Assembly (NCBI GenBank): GCA_030665925.1
Contig: DAOUYX010000074.1
Span: 1 to 7,266 of the forward strand
DNA length: 7,266 nucleotides
Direction of reading: 5' to 3'
Source: Methanosarcinales archaeon
GTDB lineage: Archaea; Halobacteriota; Syntropharchaeia; Alkanophagales; Methanospirareceae
Shown here: positions 6,283-7,266 of the stretch, piece after piece
How the letters are laid out: each line of letters begins with the position of its first letter
Position numbering within the stretch: the stretch's first letter is position 1
The notes under the pieces: model-generated
Told to the model about the DNA's origin: nothing
Databases searched by the model: none
Seen by the model: the letters and a program-made list of their open reading frames with translations, nothing else
Made by a program: the position numbers and the translations under genes

Positions 6283-6481
6283 TGACTGCTACCTCAAACG
6301 TTGTCATCAATGTCTTTCTCTCTTCCTTTAAAGGAAACTCCTCCAAATAAAGCTCAGTAGCCTCTTTAAGATTCTTTATAGCCTCTTCTATTGCCTTCCC
6401 TTGACTTACTGTGCCAACTTCCGGACACTCCGCCACATACATACCCTCTTCTTTATGTAATACTGCCGTAAGCGTCTGCAT
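6269..6481 (-). CDS. hicB: HicB-family antitoxin, short form
   Basis: This 70-residue protein matches the N-terminal, partly degraded RNase-H-like domain of HicB: TAVLHKEEGMYVAECPEVGT (4-23), then SQGKAIEEAIKNLKEATELYLEEF (26-49), and a final beta strand TTFEVAVSAK. The C-terminal helix-turn-helix or ribbon-helix-helix domain found in longer HicB proteins is absent, so self-repression by direct DNA binding is doubtful. Short archaeal and cyanobacterial members of this size are known, so I treat it as complete. It is translated before hicA and overlaps its start by 14 bp, as expected for an antitoxin-toxin pair. Confidence 0.88.
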   Translation of the reverse strand: MQTLTAVLHKEEGMYVAECPEVGTVSQGKAIEEAIKNLKEATELYLEEFPLKEERKTLMTTFEVAVSAKA

Positions 6482-6530
6482 CTTTATCCACTCACTTATA
6501 AATAGTGTTTCTACTACTTAAATCCTCTGT
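6482..6530 (-). promoter_or_regulatory. Probable hicBA promoter region
   Basis: On the minus strand upstream of the hicB ATG there are two TATA-like tracts, GGATTTAAGT (6515-6524) and ATTTATAAG (6495-6503). The first has suitable spacing for a transcript start near 6495 and a leader of about 14 nt. The second looks more like a consensus TATA box, but would start transcription inside the hicB frame. Only one is likely to be used, and the sequence does not decide which. Confidence 0.4.
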
Positions 6531-6590
6531 ATTAAATTCAAACGTTGTCGATGCCATCATAATTTTTAACATCTAAAATTTTCAGAACCT

Positions 6591-6622
6591 TCTTTATATC
6601 CCTAACCTAATGATACTAAACC
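6591..6622 (+). promoter_or_regulatory. mqnD promoter, probably giving a leaderless mRNA
   Basis: TTTATAT (6593-6599) is centred about 26-27 bases before the ATG at 6623, the usual distance from an archaeal TATA box to the transcript start. No Shine-Dalgarno-like sequence lies between. The transcript therefore probably begins at or within a base or two of the start codon. I see no copy of the 80-bp mqnE/importer module here. Confidence 0.55.
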
Positions 6623-7266
6623 ATGATCATAGCACACACACCAGATGCAGACGACGCATTCATGTTCTACGGAATGCTAAGCAGCAAAGTCACTGCCAAT
6701 TTTGGAATAAAGCACGTAGTTGAGGACATTGAAACGCTGAACAAAAGAGCGTTCAGGGGTGAGTTAGATGTCACGGCGCTATCCGCTCACGCTTATGCGT
6801 TCCTTCACGACAAATACCGGATCTTATCCACCGGTGCAAGCGTAGGCGATGGCTACGGCCCAGTAGTCGTTGCGAGAGGAGATATGGCTGTAGAAGGGAA
6901 GAGTATTGCAGTGCCCGGGAAATACACCACGGCGAACTTGCTGCTGAAGCTGGCGGTTGACGATTTTCAGCCGGTTGAGATGCGCTTCGATGAAGTGCTG
7001 CCCGCAGTGAAGCGAGGCGATGTGGATGCCGGTCTGCTGATCCACGAAGGTCAGATAACCTATGCACAGCACGGGCTGGTAAAAATCCTTGATCTGTGGG
7101 ACTGGTGGTATGATAAGACGAGCCTGCCCATGCCCCTTGGCATCAACGCTATAAAGAGAGATGTTCCAGAAGAGACACAGCGTGAATTTCTTGCGGTCAT
7201 GCGAGAAAGCGTGCGGTATGCACTGGAGAATGTAGAAGAAGCGCTGGAGCACGCAATGAAATATTC
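6623..7266 (+). CDS. mqnD: 1,4-dihydroxy-6-naphthoate synthase MqnD, 3' end outside the window
   Basis: MqnD splits the cyclic futalosine product of MqnC to release 1,4-dihydroxy-6-naphthoate, which is later prenylated and methylated to menaquinone. The 214 codons seen have no stop; the family is about 270-290 residues long, so the last part is missing. Matching segments are AHTPDADDAFMFYGML (4-19), VVEDIETLNKRAFRGELDVTALSAHAYAF (32-60), GDGYGPVVVARG (75-86), IAVPGKYTTANLLLKL (95-110), GDVDAGLLIHEGQITY (132-147) with the family's conserved active-site-type His141, and LWDWWYDKTSLPMPLGINAI. There is no signal peptide despite the substrate-binding-protein fold, which argues against a transporter component. 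It has its own promoter and is separated from mqnC by hicBA. Confidence 0.92.
   Translation, partial: MIIAHTPDADDAFMFYGMLSSKVTANFGIKHVVEDIETLNKRAFRGELDVTALSAHAYAFLHDKYRILSTGASVGDGYGPVVVARGDMAVEGKSIAVPGKYTTANLLLKLAVDDFQPVEMRFDEVLPAVKRGDVDAGLLIHEGQITYAQHGLVKILDLWDWWYDKTSLPMPLGINAIKRDVPEETQREFLAVMRESVRYALENVEEALEHAMKY

Noticed and set aside
6044..6331. Plus-strand frame of 95 codons
   Set aside because: It is antisense to hicA and the end of hicB, both recognisable families.
6561..6580. AATTTT-N8-AAAATT inverted repeat as a terminator or operator
   Set aside because: Six-base arms made only of A and T are expected by chance in this A+T-rich gap, and they lie between two outward-reading promoters where no terminator is needed.
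6540..6622. Possible third copy of the shared operator before mqnD
   Set aside because: Only GATGTTA (minus strand, about 6567-6573) and a CATGA at the start codon recall the module; the dyad and the conserved blocks are absent.
6824..7252. Minus-strand frame of 142 codons opposite mqnD
   Set aside because: The plus strand encodes clear MqnD motifs through this whole stretch, so the antisense frame is a shadow.
1..7266. CRISPR arrays, tRNA or rRNA genes, insertion sequences
   Set aside because: No regularly spaced repeats, cloverleaf-type sequences, rRNA stretches, transposase frames or terminal inverted repeats were seen on either strand.

Overview
The window looks archaeal, of moderate G+C. 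Its gene starts are preceded by TATA-type promoters (for example TTTATAT at 6593-6599, about 26 bases before the mqnD start codon), several leaders are very short or absent, and no bacterial -35/-10 pairs stand out. The gene content is compatible with a quinone-using euryarchaeal lineage such as the ANME-1/Methanophagales, Syntrophoarchaeum or Archaeoglobus-like groups. That placement is inference only.

Layout. (1) Positions 1-512, minus strand: the first 170 codons of a winged-helix DNA-binding protein, open at the window edge. (2) Positions 587-3022, plus strand: a compact ABC importer operon of lipoprotein substrate-binding protein, ATPase and permease. Each gene overlaps the next, and the operon diverges from the regulator. 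(3) Positions 3141-6028, plus strand: mqnE, mqnA and mqnC, which are aminofutalosine synthase, chorismate dehydratase and cyclic dehypoxanthinyl futalosine synthase. (4) Positions 6052-6481, minus strand: a small hicB-hicA toxin-antitoxin pair, convergent with mqnC. (5) Positions 6623-7266, plus strand: mqnD, 1,4-dihydroxy-6-naphthoate synthase, behind its own promoter and cut by the window end.

How the genes work together. MqnA makes 3-enolpyruvyl-benzoate from chorismate, and MqnE joins it to the adenosyl part of SAM. A nucleosidase not seen here (MqnB or MTAN type) removes the base. MqnC then cyclises the product and MqnD releases 1,4-dihydroxy-6-naphthoate. This is the futalosine route to menaquinone. 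The ABC importer is of the NMT1/THI5-SsuA-TauA type and its substrate cannot be read from the sequence.

The main unexpected signal is non-coding. An 80-bp segment at 491-570, spanning the regulator start codon and the divergent promoter, recurs without gaps at 3035-3114 in front of mqnE, with about 58 of 80 positions identical. Both copies keep a dyad (TCAYG-N12-CRTGA) in which one base pair has changed on both sides. This suggests that the adjacent uncharacterised regulator controls itself, the importer and the menaquinone operon as one regulon, and so that the importer belongs with quinone metabolism.
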